From assembly GCF_900103585.1 (NCBI RefSeq), contig NZ_FNHV01000031.1:1-64000 (forward strand): a DNA stretch of 64,000 bases. Reading direction: 5' to 3'. Shown piece after piece: positions 49,973 through 58,328 of this stretch. The translations under genes and the position numbers were made by a program. The notes beneath the pieces are model-generated. The model did no database searches. It was given only the letters and a program-made list of their open reading frames with translations, and was not told where the DNA came from. Within the stretch, counting starts at the first letter, position 1, and the number at the start of each line of letters is the position of its first letter. The DNA comes from Streptomyces sp. cf386 (lineage in GTDB: Bacteria; Actinomycetota; Actinomycetes; Streptomycetales; Streptomycetaceae).

Positions 49973-50587
49973 GTGTCAGAGACCGCGCACGCGCCTTACG
50001 CGACGGACGGCACGGACTTCAAGGGCGCACTGAGCTATTACTACCGCTCCGCGCTGACTCGATTCGCGAAACTCGGCCTGCCCAGCGCGGCTCTGTTTGT
50101 TCAGATGTTCGCGTGGCCGATGGACTACCGCGGATACTTCCTGCCGTTGGCCATCGTGGGAATGATCGGCTTCCTGGTCGCGTTCTTTCTCGTTTACGGC
50201 CGCCTGTTCCTGACCTGGAGATGTGCGCGGGCCTTCCGTACCTACCCTCTGGAATTCCGTGCGCCCGTCGAGAAGGTCAAGCTGGAGCGGCCGCTACGGC
50301 TCCACCTGCGCTTGGGCGCGCGGGCCGGCAAGGTCGGCCAGTCGGTGACACTGCTGGCCAAGGACCCCTTGGGACGCTCCCGCTGGCCGGAGGGCATCGC
50401 CAACGGCGTGTGGTTCGCCGGAGACGAACCGTTCGGGGGCGCGGCCATCGTGCCGGGCAGTGGTGAGCTGCTCTTCATGCAGCCCACCGAGTGGGCGATG
50501 TCGGCGAAGGAGCGGGAGAGCGCCGGGGAGGTTCGCATCGGGCAGGCCAAGCGGGCCGGGATCAAGAGGGCTGTGCGTTACCGGTAG
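49973..50587 (+). CDS. two-helix membrane protein, RWPEGI family (copy 1)
   Basis: The protein is 204 residues from GTG 49973 with GGAGG 9 bases upstream. Two helices (GLPSAALFVQMFAWPM and LPLAIVGMIGFLVAFFLVYG) precede a soluble domain with SRWPEGIANGVWFAGDEPFG and the SGELLFMQPTEW block. The gene directly downstream is a tandem paralogue. Function is unknown; the position suggests a membrane partner of module A copy 2. Confidence 0.75.
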   Translation: MSETAHAPYATDGTDFKGALSYYYRSALTRFAKLGLPSAALFVQMFAWPMDYRGYFLPLAIVGMIGFLVAFFLVYGRLFLTWRCARAFRTYPLEFRAPVEKVKLERPLRLHLRLGARAGKVGQSVTLLAKDPLGRSRWPEGIANGVWFAGDEPFGGAAIVPGSGELLFMQPTEWAMSAKERESAGEVRIGQAKRAGIKRAVRYR

Positions 50588-50645
50588 TCGGCCTTGGGCG
50601 ACGAGGGGCGGGCCCGGGGGCGAGCCGATAGGGGAAAGGGATGTT

Positions 50646-51248
50646 GTGCACGAGACCAGTCATGTGCCTGACGCAATGGGCGGTTCGGATTTCAAGAGTG
50701 CGCTGAAGGACCACTACGGCGTCACGCTGAAGCGCTTCCTGAAGGTTTTCCCGATCTTCGCGGTCATGATTCTCCTGCTGTTCGTCACGAAGAGCGATTA
50801 CTTGCTGCCTCTCGCGATTATCGGGATGTTTGGATCTCTGATCTCCGCGGTTGGCTTCTACGCGAGACTCTCGTTGATCTGGAGGTGTTCGCGGGTCTTC
50901 CGCACCTACCCCATGGAATTCCGTGGGCCGATCGAGAAGATGCATACGGAGAAGCGCGCGAGGTCGAGGCTTCGCCTGCGCTTCGCCCAGCAAGCTGATC
51001 AATCGACGACGATGCTTGCGAAATCCGTCCTCGGGGGCAACGGCTGGCCGGCAGGCATCGAGAACGGTGTGTGGTTCGCCGGTGACGATCCCTTCGGCGG
51101 CGCCGCCGTCGTGCCGGGCACCGGCGAGCTGCTCTTCATGCAGCCCAATGAATGGGTGCTCTCGGCGAAGGAGCGGGAGAGCGCCGGGGAAGCTCGCATC
51201 GAGCGGGCCCGGCGTGCCGGTATCAAGAAGGCTGTCTCCTACCGGTAG
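50646..51248 (+). CDS. two-helix membrane protein, RWPEGI family (copy 2)
   Basis: The protein is 200 residues from GTG 50646 with GGGGAAAGGG upstream. It repeats the plan of the preceding protein: GSDFKSALKDHYGVTLKRFL, two helices, then GWPAGIENGVWFAGDDPFGG and the TGELLFMQPNEWVLSAKERE block. The pair are a recent tandem duplication, judged by near-identical C-termini. Confidence 0.75.
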   Translation: MHETSHVPDAMGGSDFKSALKDHYGVTLKRFLKVFPIFAVMILLLFVTKSDYLLPLAIIGMFGSLISAVGFYARLSLIWRCSRVFRTYPMEFRGPIEKMHTEKRARSRLRLRFAQQADQSTTMLAKSVLGGNGWPAGIENGVWFAGDDPFGGAAVVPGTGELLFMQPNEWVLSAKERESAGEARIERARRAGIKKAVSYR

Positions 51249-51284
51249 TTCGATGAGCGTTGCGACGGGGTTCAGCGTGGGGGC

Positions 51285-51875
51285 TCATCGGCGGGGCTCA
51301 ACCTCCATGAGGTCGGTGCCGCCCGGGAGGGCGAGGACACCGTGGCCCTCGAGGTCCCCCGCGTGCCAGGCGCCGTACTCCATGGCTTCCGGCCAGCGAC
51401 GGCGGTGGACCGCACCGCGGGCCGACATGAAGCCGTCCGCCTTCGCCGTCTCTGCCGTGGCATTGAGCAGGAGCAGGATGGGCACGCCGATCGCGTCCTT
51501 GAGGACGGGCTGCCGCTGAGCTCCCTGGATCGGTCGCCACGGGTGTGCTTCGAGGACGCGTCGGATTCGCCGAAGAGAGCGCAGGGCGCTGACGTAGAGG
51601 CAGAGGAAAACTACGTAGACGAAGAGCAGCAGAGTCAGGATCAGGCCGAGGACGCCGCCGTCCTTGTTCTCGCTGCCGGGCATTGTGATGACGCCGAATC
51701 CCTGTAGCACGCTGAGGGTGATGAACGCCGCCGCGAAGAGGAAGGTCGCGAGTGACAGACGTGTGATCAGCGCGCGTCTTGCCTTGGCCCAGGCGGTCCG
51801 AGTCTCGGGGTGGTCGAATGCGGCCTTGCCCATGGGGAGTTGAGTATCTCGTCCCTGAACGGATCGATCTCGCAT
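51285..51875 (-). CDS. two-helix membrane protein, RWPEGI family (divergent copy 3)
   Basis: The protein is 196 residues from ATG 51875 with GGAAGGA 7 bases upstream; ATG 51926 is an alternative. Helices LSLATFLFAAAFITLSVLQG and GLILTLLLFVYVVFLCLYV precede HRRRWPEAMEYGAWHAGDLE and GHGVLALPGGTDLMEVEP, which align with the shared block of the two plus-strand copies. It converges with them. Confidence 0.7.
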   Translation of the reverse strand: MRDRSVQGRDTQLPMGKAAFDHPETRTAWAKARRALITRLSLATFLFAAAFITLSVLQGFGVITMPGSENKDGGVLGLILTLLLFVYVVFLCLYVSALRSLRRIRRVLEAHPWRPIQGAQRQPVLKDAIGVPILLLLNATAETAKADGFMSARGAVHRRRWPEAMEYGAWHAGDLEGHGVLALPGGTDLMEVEPRR

Positions 51876-51945
51876 GCCGTCCTTCCGTAGCTCCGGCCCG
51901 TCAACGCATGCCTCCGGACGGACCATGAAGATACGGGACTGTGCT

Positions 51946-52571
51946 TCACCGGGCGGGGGTGGAGCCGCCGTTGAGGTTGGCGAGGGCTTCCACCAGCGTT
52001 CCCCAGCCGGCAACAGGGAAGATGCCCCTCACCCATGAGCCGTCATCGAAACCGATCTCATGGGTGCCGTGTCGCGCGCCATTCCGCTTTCGGATCCACG
52101 CCACACGCCTTGAAGGAACGCCCCATCCGTATTGGACGCCCGGCCCCACCCCGCGCCCGTCCGGGGACTTCTGTACGTGGACCAGGTGCAGGCCGCTGTC
52201 CCCCAGCAAAAGGACCGCCACGACATCACATCCTTCACGGGGTTGCAGAGCAACCGCCAGCTCTCCTGCAGCGCTGCCCCAATCCCCGTGCAGCGCCTGC
52301 TCTTTGTTCTCGCCCCGGCTGTCGAACGCGTCCAACGCCGCGTTCACCGGATTCAGACGGTCCAGGAACCGCTCGGCCTCAGGCGGTTGGGAGGTGTCGG
52401 CACACCCTTGCCTATGGCCACGACATGGGAGTCGCCGAGTCGCTCTCCTTCGGGAAGGACTGTCCCTGCCCGCATTCGGGCCTCCCGAGCGATGGCGTGC
52501 TGGTCTGGAGTTGCGGGTCCTGAGATCCAGTCCTTGAAATCCGACCAGGACAGCAGCTCCGAGAATTTCAC
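51946..52571 (-). pseudogene. frameshifted relative of the module B third gene
   Basis: From GTG 52571 the frame reads KFSELLSWSDFKDWISGP, RMRAGTVLPEGERLGDSH and GVPTPPNRL, which parallels the start of the 43538 and 54507 products. Near 52375 the frame is lost. In another frame the protein goes on as EAERFLDRLNPVNAALD, then DVVAVLLLGDSGLHLVHVQ and THEIGFDDGSWVRGIF, the conserved end of the same family. The 133-residue frame 51946-52347 is what an automatic caller would report. A middle part is also shorter than in the intact genes. Confidence 0.65.
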
Positions 52572-53197
52572 CTGATTACGTCTCTCGCTGTTTTCCCGGC
52601 AGTCGACTGAACGGATAGTAGTCGACAGGCGGCGCGTGCCCGGAGGAGGTATTGGGCGTGGGCCGACAATGTCGGGTGGTTGAACGCCATCCTGCGGCGG
52701 TGTAGCCGTCGTGTCGAGGCAGCGGCACCCTACTGGTGGTGTGGCCGAAGGACTGGGCCGAGTCTGCTCGGAACGGGAGCAGGCCGGCCCCGGCCGCATT
52801 GCAAAGCTGGGCTTTGCGCACGCAGCGCTCGCGGTGGGCCCGACGAGCGAGCTCGCCGGCGTTCCAGGTGGGCAGTCGTCGACTGCGTCTTGGGCGGGTG
52901 CGCCACTCCGTCGTGATCCGGCGCGGTCGGGGAGGTTCTGTAACGGTCGACGGCTGAAGTGCCGGCGCTCAACCAACTGTGTGCTCACGGCAGTTCAATG
53001 AAGGCGCCCTGCAGACTGGCCTTGCTTGGCTTGGGTCGCGGCGGCGCGCGATGGGGGGCGTTCGGGTCGGTGAAGCGTGCGGAAGGTGCGGTCTTGAGGC
53101 GTGCGGCTCGTGAATGCGCCATGGCCATGCCGAAAAACGGGTGAATCCCTGCGACTAGGCTTTGCACAGTGCAAGATCGAATTCGCGGGGAAGCTGT
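52572..53197. other. 626-base gap without a recognised gene
   Basis: It lies between the minus-strand pseudogene and module B copy 2. Several frames stay open for 60-95 codons on both strands (for example 52711-53001 plus), but codon positions lack the usual GC pattern and no family is recognised. It may hold the promoter of the 53198 unit and degraded sequence. Confidence 0.4.
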
Positions 53198-53518
53198 ATG
53201 AGCCAGGGTGCAGGGTACGACGTCGAGAGTGCGGCGCTACGGCGTTTCGCCAAGTCATTGGACAGCGCGGCCGACCGCGTGGCAGTGGTCCGGCGCCGCA
53301 CGTCCGGGTTGGACCTGAGTAGTGGTGTCTTCGGGAAGCTGGCGGAGTCCGACAGCCTCAAGGCGGACTACGACACGCAGTCGACGCAGGCCGGCGAGGA
53401 CCTGCGTGACGTGACGGAGACGCTTCAGCTGATCGCCGGCGGCCTGAGACTGAGCGCTGACGCCTACGATGCCAACGAGGAGGACCAGGTGCGTGCGTTC
53501 GGCGGTGACACCGCGTGA
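53198..53518 (+). CDS. module B small helical partner (copy 2)
   Basis: The protein is 106 residues from ATG 53198 (MSQGAGYDVESAALRRFAKS) with GGGGAAG 7 bases upstream. It shares GKLAESDSLKADYDTQSTQA and YDANEEDQV with the 45207 product. Its stop overlaps the next start by GTGA. Confidence 0.82.
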   Translation: MSQGAGYDVESAALRRFAKSLDSAADRVAVVRRRTSGLDLSSGVFGKLAESDSLKADYDTQSTQAGEDLRDVTETLQLIAGGLRLSADAYDANEEDQVRAFGGDTA

Positions 53519-54510
53519 GTGACGCACTGGACAGGGTCGGCTTCTCCGTCGACTGGAGCAACCCCCTGGCAGGGGCCCTCGACGGGACGATCCGGGCGGC
53601 CATCAAGGAGCTCGGGCTCGACGACTACCTGGAGAAGGTCAGCGGGGACAACGAACGGCTGCGCGCGGTCGCGCAGGAGTGGCGCGCTGCGGCCCGGGAC
53701 ATGCAGGGCGTGGTCGAGGATCTGCGAGCGGAACGCCGCACACTCGAGGCGTCCTGGACAGGTGAAGCGGCCAAGGCGTTCGGTGGCCAGATGGCCGAGT
53801 TCGAGCAGGGCCTCCTCGGCGAGGCCGAGGACATGATCACGATCGCCGAACTCTTGGAGATGGCGGCCGAGGCGTGTGCTGTCGCCGAGGATGCGATGGT
53901 CGAGTTGATCGTTGAGATCGTCGAGGCACTGCTGGTCGCCGCGGCCACGGCCGCCATCGTGGCGCTGCTCACCGCGGGGATCGGCGCGGCGATCGGGCCA
54001 CTCATCGCCGCAGCGGGCACGGCGCACCGGATGCTGAAGGCCGTACGTATCACGGCGAAACTGGCCGACAGGCTAAAGGACTTGGCCGACCGGCTGCGGG
54101 CGCTGCAGAAGTTGCGGCGGCTCCGCACCAAGGCCAGGGCGGCGTGGCGACACAAGCCGACCCGCAAGAAGATCAAAACGGCGGTCAAGTACCCGGTCAA
54201 GAAGGTCCTCGGCGCTCAGATGGTGGGAGCCGCGATCGATGCGGCCCCCACTGCGGGCAGCGTGCTGGAGCACGAAACCGGGTGGGACGTCGACGGGACG
54301 GTCGCGGGATGGGCGGACGGCGCCGAACGGTCGCTTCACCAGACCACCGGTCTGGACGAGGTGCGGATCGGTGACCGTACCTGGGATGTGGCGCACCAGG
54401 ACAGTGCCACGCCGAAGCCCACTGAGGAGCAGGCCGAGTACCAGAACCGGCCGGAACCGCAGAGCTTCAAGGAACGGTCGGCCCTATCGGTAAGGGAAGT
54501 TTTCGGATGA
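53515..54510 (+). CDS. module B WXG protein (copy 2), putative ESX substrate
   Basis: The protein is 331 residues from GTG 53515. WXG turn ASWTGEAAKAFGGQMAEFEQ, hydrophobic hairpin LLVAAATAAIVALLTAGIGA, and basic linker KARAAWRHKPTRKKIKTAVK. The start (DRVGFSVDWSNPLAGALDGT) and the tail (EYQNRPEPQSFKERSALSVR then EVFG) match the 44170 copy closely; residues about 255-300 do not, so this is the variable part. 4-base overlaps on both sides imply coupled translation. Confidence 0.82.
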   Translation: MSDALDRVGFSVDWSNPLAGALDGTIRAAIKELGLDDYLEKVSGDNERLRAVAQEWRAAARDMQGVVEDLRAERRTLEASWTGEAAKAFGGQMAEFEQGLLGEAEDMITIAELLEMAAEACAVAEDAMVELIVEIVEALLVAAATAAIVALLTAGIGAAIGPLIAAAGTAHRMLKAVRITAKLADRLKDLADRLRALQKLRRLRTKARAAWRHKPTRKKIKTAVKYPVKKVLGAQMVGAAIDAAPTAGSVLEHETGWDVDGTVAGWADGAERSLHQTTGLDEVRIGDRTWDVAHQDSATPKPTEEQAEYQNRPEPQSFKERSALSVREVFG

Positions 54511-55151
54511 GCCTGCCTGTGGATTTCCGCCGTGTGCCCTACAAGGACGTCAGGACGCGGGCCGCGGAGGCGTTGCCGGGTGGTGAGCGGCTGCTCGGCA
54601 GCGAAGTGGCCGTGCCGGGCCACCGGCTGCCGAAGCCACGGCGGAGCCGACGGCCCCGGGTGCTGCGCGGTCTTCGGATGCCGGGGGACAGGCTGGCGGG
54701 CGTCTCCCGGGTCTTCTGGCGGCTGGTGACCCTGCCCGAGATCGGCGGCTTCGACTGGCTCTTCGAATGGCGGCGCAGGCACGGCAAGCCGTTGGAGGGC
54801 GGCTGGCACAGCCTCGGCGGGAATCTGGCCGCCGCGCTCTGGCCGGTGTCGAAAACGACGGGTGTAGTGCCGGTCCTTCAGCTGACGGACCGTCGGTTGG
54901 GGATCGCATACGTGCAGCGAGCGCGTCGCAGGAGTGCTGGGCAACTGGGCGTCGTCGAGCAAGGTTGGAGCACGGAGGCGCATCACGTGGCCTGGATCCG
55001 GCACCGTACGGACGTGGACGCGGACACCTACGAGATCGGTTTCACTGACGACTCTTGGGTGAGGGTGTGCCTGCCCAGCCAGGGGGCGGTGAACTTCTTC
55101 ATGGCGTTCCCGGAACACCTGCGGCAGGACGCCATGGCCATGGGGCGATAG
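54507..55151 (+). CDS. module B third gene (copy 2)
   Basis: The protein is 214 residues from ATG 54507, overlapping the WXG gene. It shares KPRRSRRPRVLRGLRMPGDR, VVPVLQLTDRRLGIAYVQRA and TYEIGFTDDSWVRVCLPS with the 43538 product. The short hydrophobic part of copy 1 is here less hydrophobic (VFWRLVTLPEIGGFDWLFEW). Unknown function. Confidence 0.77.
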   Translation: MSLPVDFRRVPYKDVRTRAAEALPGGERLLGSEVAVPGHRLPKPRRSRRPRVLRGLRMPGDRLAGVSRVFWRLVTLPEIGGFDWLFEWRRRHGKPLEGGWHSLGGNLAAALWPVSKTTGVVPVLQLTDRRLGIAYVQRARRRSAGQLGVVEQGWSTEAHHVAWIRHRTDVDADTYEIGFTDDSWVRVCLPSQGAVNFFMAFPEHLRQDAMAMGR

Positions 55152-55283
55152 GGCAGCACCAAGGCCAGCAGAACGTACGGATTCCCTGTACGAGCCAAAT
55201 CTCGCCGGTGGGCACGACTGCTCGGAGCTGACGCTGGTCCATTGCAGGGCTGTCGCCACAGCTACCTGAACCGGGAAAATCGA

Positions 55284-55332
55284 AAGCTCCTGTCGGCTGG
55301 AGGACCGAGGTCCCAACAGCCGACAGGAGCTT
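55284..55332. terminator. strong bidirectional hairpin
   Basis: Perfect 15-base arms AAGCTCCTGTCGGCT (55284-55298) and AGCCGACAGGAGCTT (55318-55332) with a 19-base loop. It stands between module B copy 2 (plus) and the third mycosin (minus), which converge. Confidence 0.92.
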
Positions 55333-55390
55333 CTCAGGGGCTTCGACAGGGGCTTCTACGGGTGATTCAACTGGGCGGAAGCCGAGGGAA

Positions 55391-56620
55391 TCAGCCCGGG
55401 TAGCGCCCCTGAGGCGGCATCATGCCGGCCGGTCCCGTCGGTCCCATCGGCCCAGGCGTCGGCGCCCGGCGCCGCCCCGACCGCACCAGAAGCACACCGC
55501 CGATCAGCAACACCAGCCCCGCGCCCGCAGCGACCGCGCCCGTCATGAAGACCGACTGCTCCAGCTCGGGGTGCGTGTCCTTCGGTGTGCCGTCCGGCGT
55601 CGCGAAGTGCTCCTTGCCCTCGTACGCCGCCGGCGCCGTCTCGTCCTTGGGAGGCGATGCGGATGCCTTGACGGCCGCGGCCGCGTTGATCGGTCCGTAG
55701 CCGAGCAGGGCGCTGCCGCCGCCGGCGGGGCGGTTGGTGGTGGCGATCAGGACGTCGTTCACCTGGGTGGGCGTCAGCTTCGGGTTCTTCGCCTTCATGA
55801 GCGCCACGACGCCCGCGGCCAGCGCACAGGCCGGTGAGGTGCCGTTGACCGGCTTGTAGCCGCCGGTGTTCGTCGCGCTGTTGATGGCGACGCCCGGCGC
55901 GGCCACGTCGTTGTAGGTGTGCACCGTGGAGAACTCGGCGCGGGTGCCGTTCGGTTGGGTGGCGGCGACCGCGATCACGCCGGCGTAACCGGCCGGGTAC
56001 GAGGTGCTGTTGAGCCCGTCGCCGGAGTTGCCGGCCGAGGCGAGCACCGGCACGCCCGCGAGCAGGGCGTAGTCCACGGCCGCGGACTCCTCGGCGGAGT
56101 ACGTGTTGAACCAGTCGCTGCTGCCGAGCGACATGGAGATCACGTCGGCCCCGTGGTCGACCGCGTACTGGATCCCTGCTTCGAGGGGGCTCTTGCCCTG
56201 GTTCCGAAGTTCTTCCAGGTCCTTGATGTCGGGCGTCTCGTCATCGCTGTCGTCGATCACGCGCACAGAGAGGATCTTGGCCTTGGGAGCGACTTTGAGG
56301 ACGTCCGAGGCCATGGCGGTGCCATGCTCTCCCCACTTCGGGTCTCCCGGCTCCAGCCCGTCCTGGAGGAAGTCGGGGCCCGTGGTCACCTTGCCCTTGA
56401 GGGCGGGATGGTCCTCCATCACACCCGAGTCGAGGACGGCGACCGTCATTCCCTCGCCCTGGCTCTGCTGTTGAGCGGCGGAGAGACCGAGCGCCTGTCC
56501 TTCCCAGCCGACCGGCGTGGCCGCCTGGGCGGGCGTGGTGGCCAGCGTGCCCAGCAGGCCGGTGAGGGCGACCGCGGTGCAGGTCGCGCGTATGGTCCGG
56601 AGCTTCACTGCGGGGCTCAC
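55391..56620 (-). CDS. mycosin-type subtilisin-like protease (copy 3)
   Basis: The protein is 409 residues from GTG 56620, overlapping the upstream stop. Signal peptide ALTGLLGTLATTPAQAA; Asp in TVAVLDSGVM, His in GEHGTAMAS, Asn in LASAGNSGDG, Ser in NGTSPACALAAG. C-terminal helix VAAGAGLVLLIGGVLLV, then a Pro/Gly/Met tail (PGPMGPTGPAGMMPPQGRYP). All catalytic residues are intact. It is the distal gene of a unit with the 360-residue membrane protein. Confidence 0.93.
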   Translation of the reverse strand: MSPAVKLRTIRATCTAVALTGLLGTLATTPAQAATPVGWEGQALGLSAAQQQSQGEGMTVAVLDSGVMEDHPALKGKVTTGPDFLQDGLEPGDPKWGEHGTAMASDVLKVAPKAKILSVRVIDDSDDETPDIKDLEELRNQGKSPLEAGIQYAVDHGADVISMSLGSSDWFNTYSAEESAAVDYALLAGVPVLASAGNSGDGLNSTSYPAGYAGVIAVAATQPNGTRAEFSTVHTYNDVAAPGVAINSATNTGGYKPVNGTSPACALAAGVVALMKAKNPKLTPTQVNDVLIATTNRPAGGGSALLGYGPINAAAAVKASASPPKDETAPAAYEGKEHFATPDGTPKDTHPELEQSVFMTGAVAAGAGLVLLIGGVLLVRSGRRRAPTPGPMGPTGPAGMMPPQGRYPG

Positions 56621-57699
56621 CTCGCCAGGTTCATGATGTGGGTGCTGAACGTGTCGGCGAGGGAGTCGGCCTCGTCCATCCAGGGCTTTCGGTCCTCGAC
56701 GGTCCCGACGCCCTCACCGAAGTCGCCGGGCAGGTCCGCCGGATTGCGCCCGTCGACCGCGCCGGTGGTGACGGCGACGGCGTACGTTCCGACGGGGGCG
56801 CCGCCCATGCCGTTGCGCCTGCTCTCCTGCCACTTGGCCGCGAGCGTCCCGGGAACCTTCAGCGGAACCACCGCGGCGTCGGGGACGTCCTCCTCCGACT
56901 GCTCCCCGAGGTACTCGCCCAGCTCCGACCCGGCTTCTCCGTCCTTGGGCATGACGACGATTGCGACCGTGGCGACCATCTCACCCGTGAGATCGATGTA
57001 CGTGGCACGCAACACGGCCTCGCACCCGAGCTCCAGCGCCTTCTCCTTGGTCGCTCCGCTGAGGCCCTTGGCGCACGAGGTGTCCTCGGAGATACCCATC
57101 CGGTTCCACTGGGCGATCTTCTTGTCCGACGCCTCGTAGGTGTAGTTGGGCGGGTTGCCGATGGTCTCCGGGAAGAGGTTGTCGGTGGTTTCGTTGCGCC
57201 ACACCACCGGCGTGTAGGCCTGGTTGGGTATCACCTGCTGCGCGTTGCTGTACGCGTGCGCCACCAGCGCCCCGCCGCCGAGCATGCCGAGCACGCCGAA
57301 GACGGTGAGCACGATGCCGAAGGCCTTACGGCCGGTCCCTCCGCCGCCCGAGGGGGGTACGGGTGTTCTGGGCACAGGGCCGCCGGGGACGGGGTACCCG
57401 GGCGCGGGACCGGTGTGCGCGGGACCACCGGGTACGGGACCACCGGGTACGGGACCGCCAGGCACAGGAGCGCCGGGAACATGCCCCCCGAGCACCGGGT
57501 TGCCGGGCGGGGCGTACCCACCGTACGGAGACGGCCCCGGCTGCCCCGGAGCGGCAGCCGGAGGAGGCCCGGGCGGCGCCGCCGGCATGGGCGGCTGCGC
57601 CGGGCTCTGGCCCGACCCCTGCCCTTGCGGTTGCCAACCACTCTGCGGGGGCGGCTGCCCATACGGATTACCGCCGCCGGGCGGCGTGGGGTAAGTCAT
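56617..57699 (-). CDS. membrane-anchored protein with Pro/Gly-rich cytoplasmic N-terminus
   Basis: The protein is 360 residues. The first 125 are Pro/Gly/Gln/Tyr-rich with repeated PVPGGP units (about five). One helix (AFGIVLTVFGVLGMLGGGAL) leads to an outside domain of about 200 residues with two cysteines (DTSCAKGLSG, ELGCEAVLRA). No known family. Coupled by GTGA to the third mycosin, which may process or stabilise it. Confidence 0.72.
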   Translation of the reverse strand: MTYPTPPGGGNPYGQPPPQSGWQPQGQGSGQSPAQPPMPAAPPGPPPAAAPGQPGPSPYGGYAPPGNPVLGGHVPGAPVPGGPVPGGPVPGGPAHTGPAPGYPVPGGPVPRTPVPPSGGGGTGRKAFGIVLTVFGVLGMLGGGALVAHAYSNAQQVIPNQAYTPVVWRNETTDNLFPETIGNPPNYTYEASDKKIAQWNRMGISEDTSCAKGLSGATKEKALELGCEAVLRATYIDLTGEMVATVAIVVMPKDGEAGSELGEYLGEQSEEDVPDAAVVPLKVPGTLAAKWQESRRNGMGGAPVGTYAVAVTTGAVDGRNPADLPGDFGEGVGTVEDRKPWMDEADSLADTFSTHIMNLAR

Positions 57700-57918
57700 G
57701 GTTCCCTCTCACACGTCCTTCTGCGAGGGAGCACGATGCGTGGTCCGGGCTCATACGAAAGGAACCCGCATCTCCACCGACCCGCACCCCAGGTCGCCGC
57801 GAGGCTCGATGCGATCGAGCCACTCGCGCACCTTTCGGCGCCCCCGTGAGTCTCCCGACACCCTATGACCTTCGCAGACGCAAGGTGCTGCCGGTCCCGT
57901 GGAGCTCCTATAACGATC

Positions 57919-58224
57919 TTATTGACGGGCTTGTCTGCGGTAGAGGGCTATGGCTGTCTCCACCGGGTAGTTGGGGACGGCGACCGTCTCACCGGTGTCC
58001 TTGGCGACGATGACCTTGCTGCCGCCCGGTGCCGCGGGTCGGGGCCGGCCTGAGGCATCGGCGATGGGCGGGAGCGTCGCGTACACCAGATAGCCGATGT
58101 CGAATTCGTGGACGTGCAGGGGAGCGGGGGTGCCGTCCGGCAGCCTGGGTTGGGCGTAGCGGCTGCGGACGATGGCGAGGGCTTGTTCGGGGGTTGTGGG
58201 TGGGGTGGGGGTGTCGGGTGGCAT
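57919..58224 (-). CDS. small conserved protein, YrhB/immunity-like
   Basis: The protein is 101 residues from ATG 58224; 26 more codons are open upstream. It reads TTPEQALAIVRSRYAQPRLP, then LHVHEFDIGYLVYATLPP and GGSKVIVAKDTGETVAVPNY. The overall pattern recalls YrhB-type immunity domains (alpha helix, then a beta sheet with VxVxxxTGxV). The assignment is tentative. Its place in an effector array fits. Confidence 0.55.
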   Translation of the reverse strand: MPPDTPTPPTTPEQALAIVRSRYAQPRLPDGTPAPLHVHEFDIGYLVYATLPPIADASGRPRPAAPGGSKVIVAKDTGETVAVPNYPVETAIALYRRQARQ

Positions 58225-58267
58225 GAGGCCGGCGGTCTCCTGGCGCAGGGGCTCGGGGGCGTCATGC

Positions 58268-58308
58268 GGCCGGGTGCCCGATCCTCGTGGGGAGTCGGGC
58301 ACCCGGCC
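58268..58308 (-). terminator. hairpin after the beta-propeller gene
   Basis: Perfect 14-base arms GGCCGGGTGCCCGA (58268-58281) and TCGGGCACCCGGCC (58295-58308), 20 bases past the stop of the 58329 gene on the minus strand. Confidence 0.85.
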
Positions 58309-58328
58309 ACTGTCTGTCTGTGTCGCCG

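Noticed and set aside
52711..53001. 96-codon plus-strand frame in the 53 kb gap, considered as a transposase scrap
   Set aside because: No transposase motif, no terminal inverted repeats or target duplication could be found.
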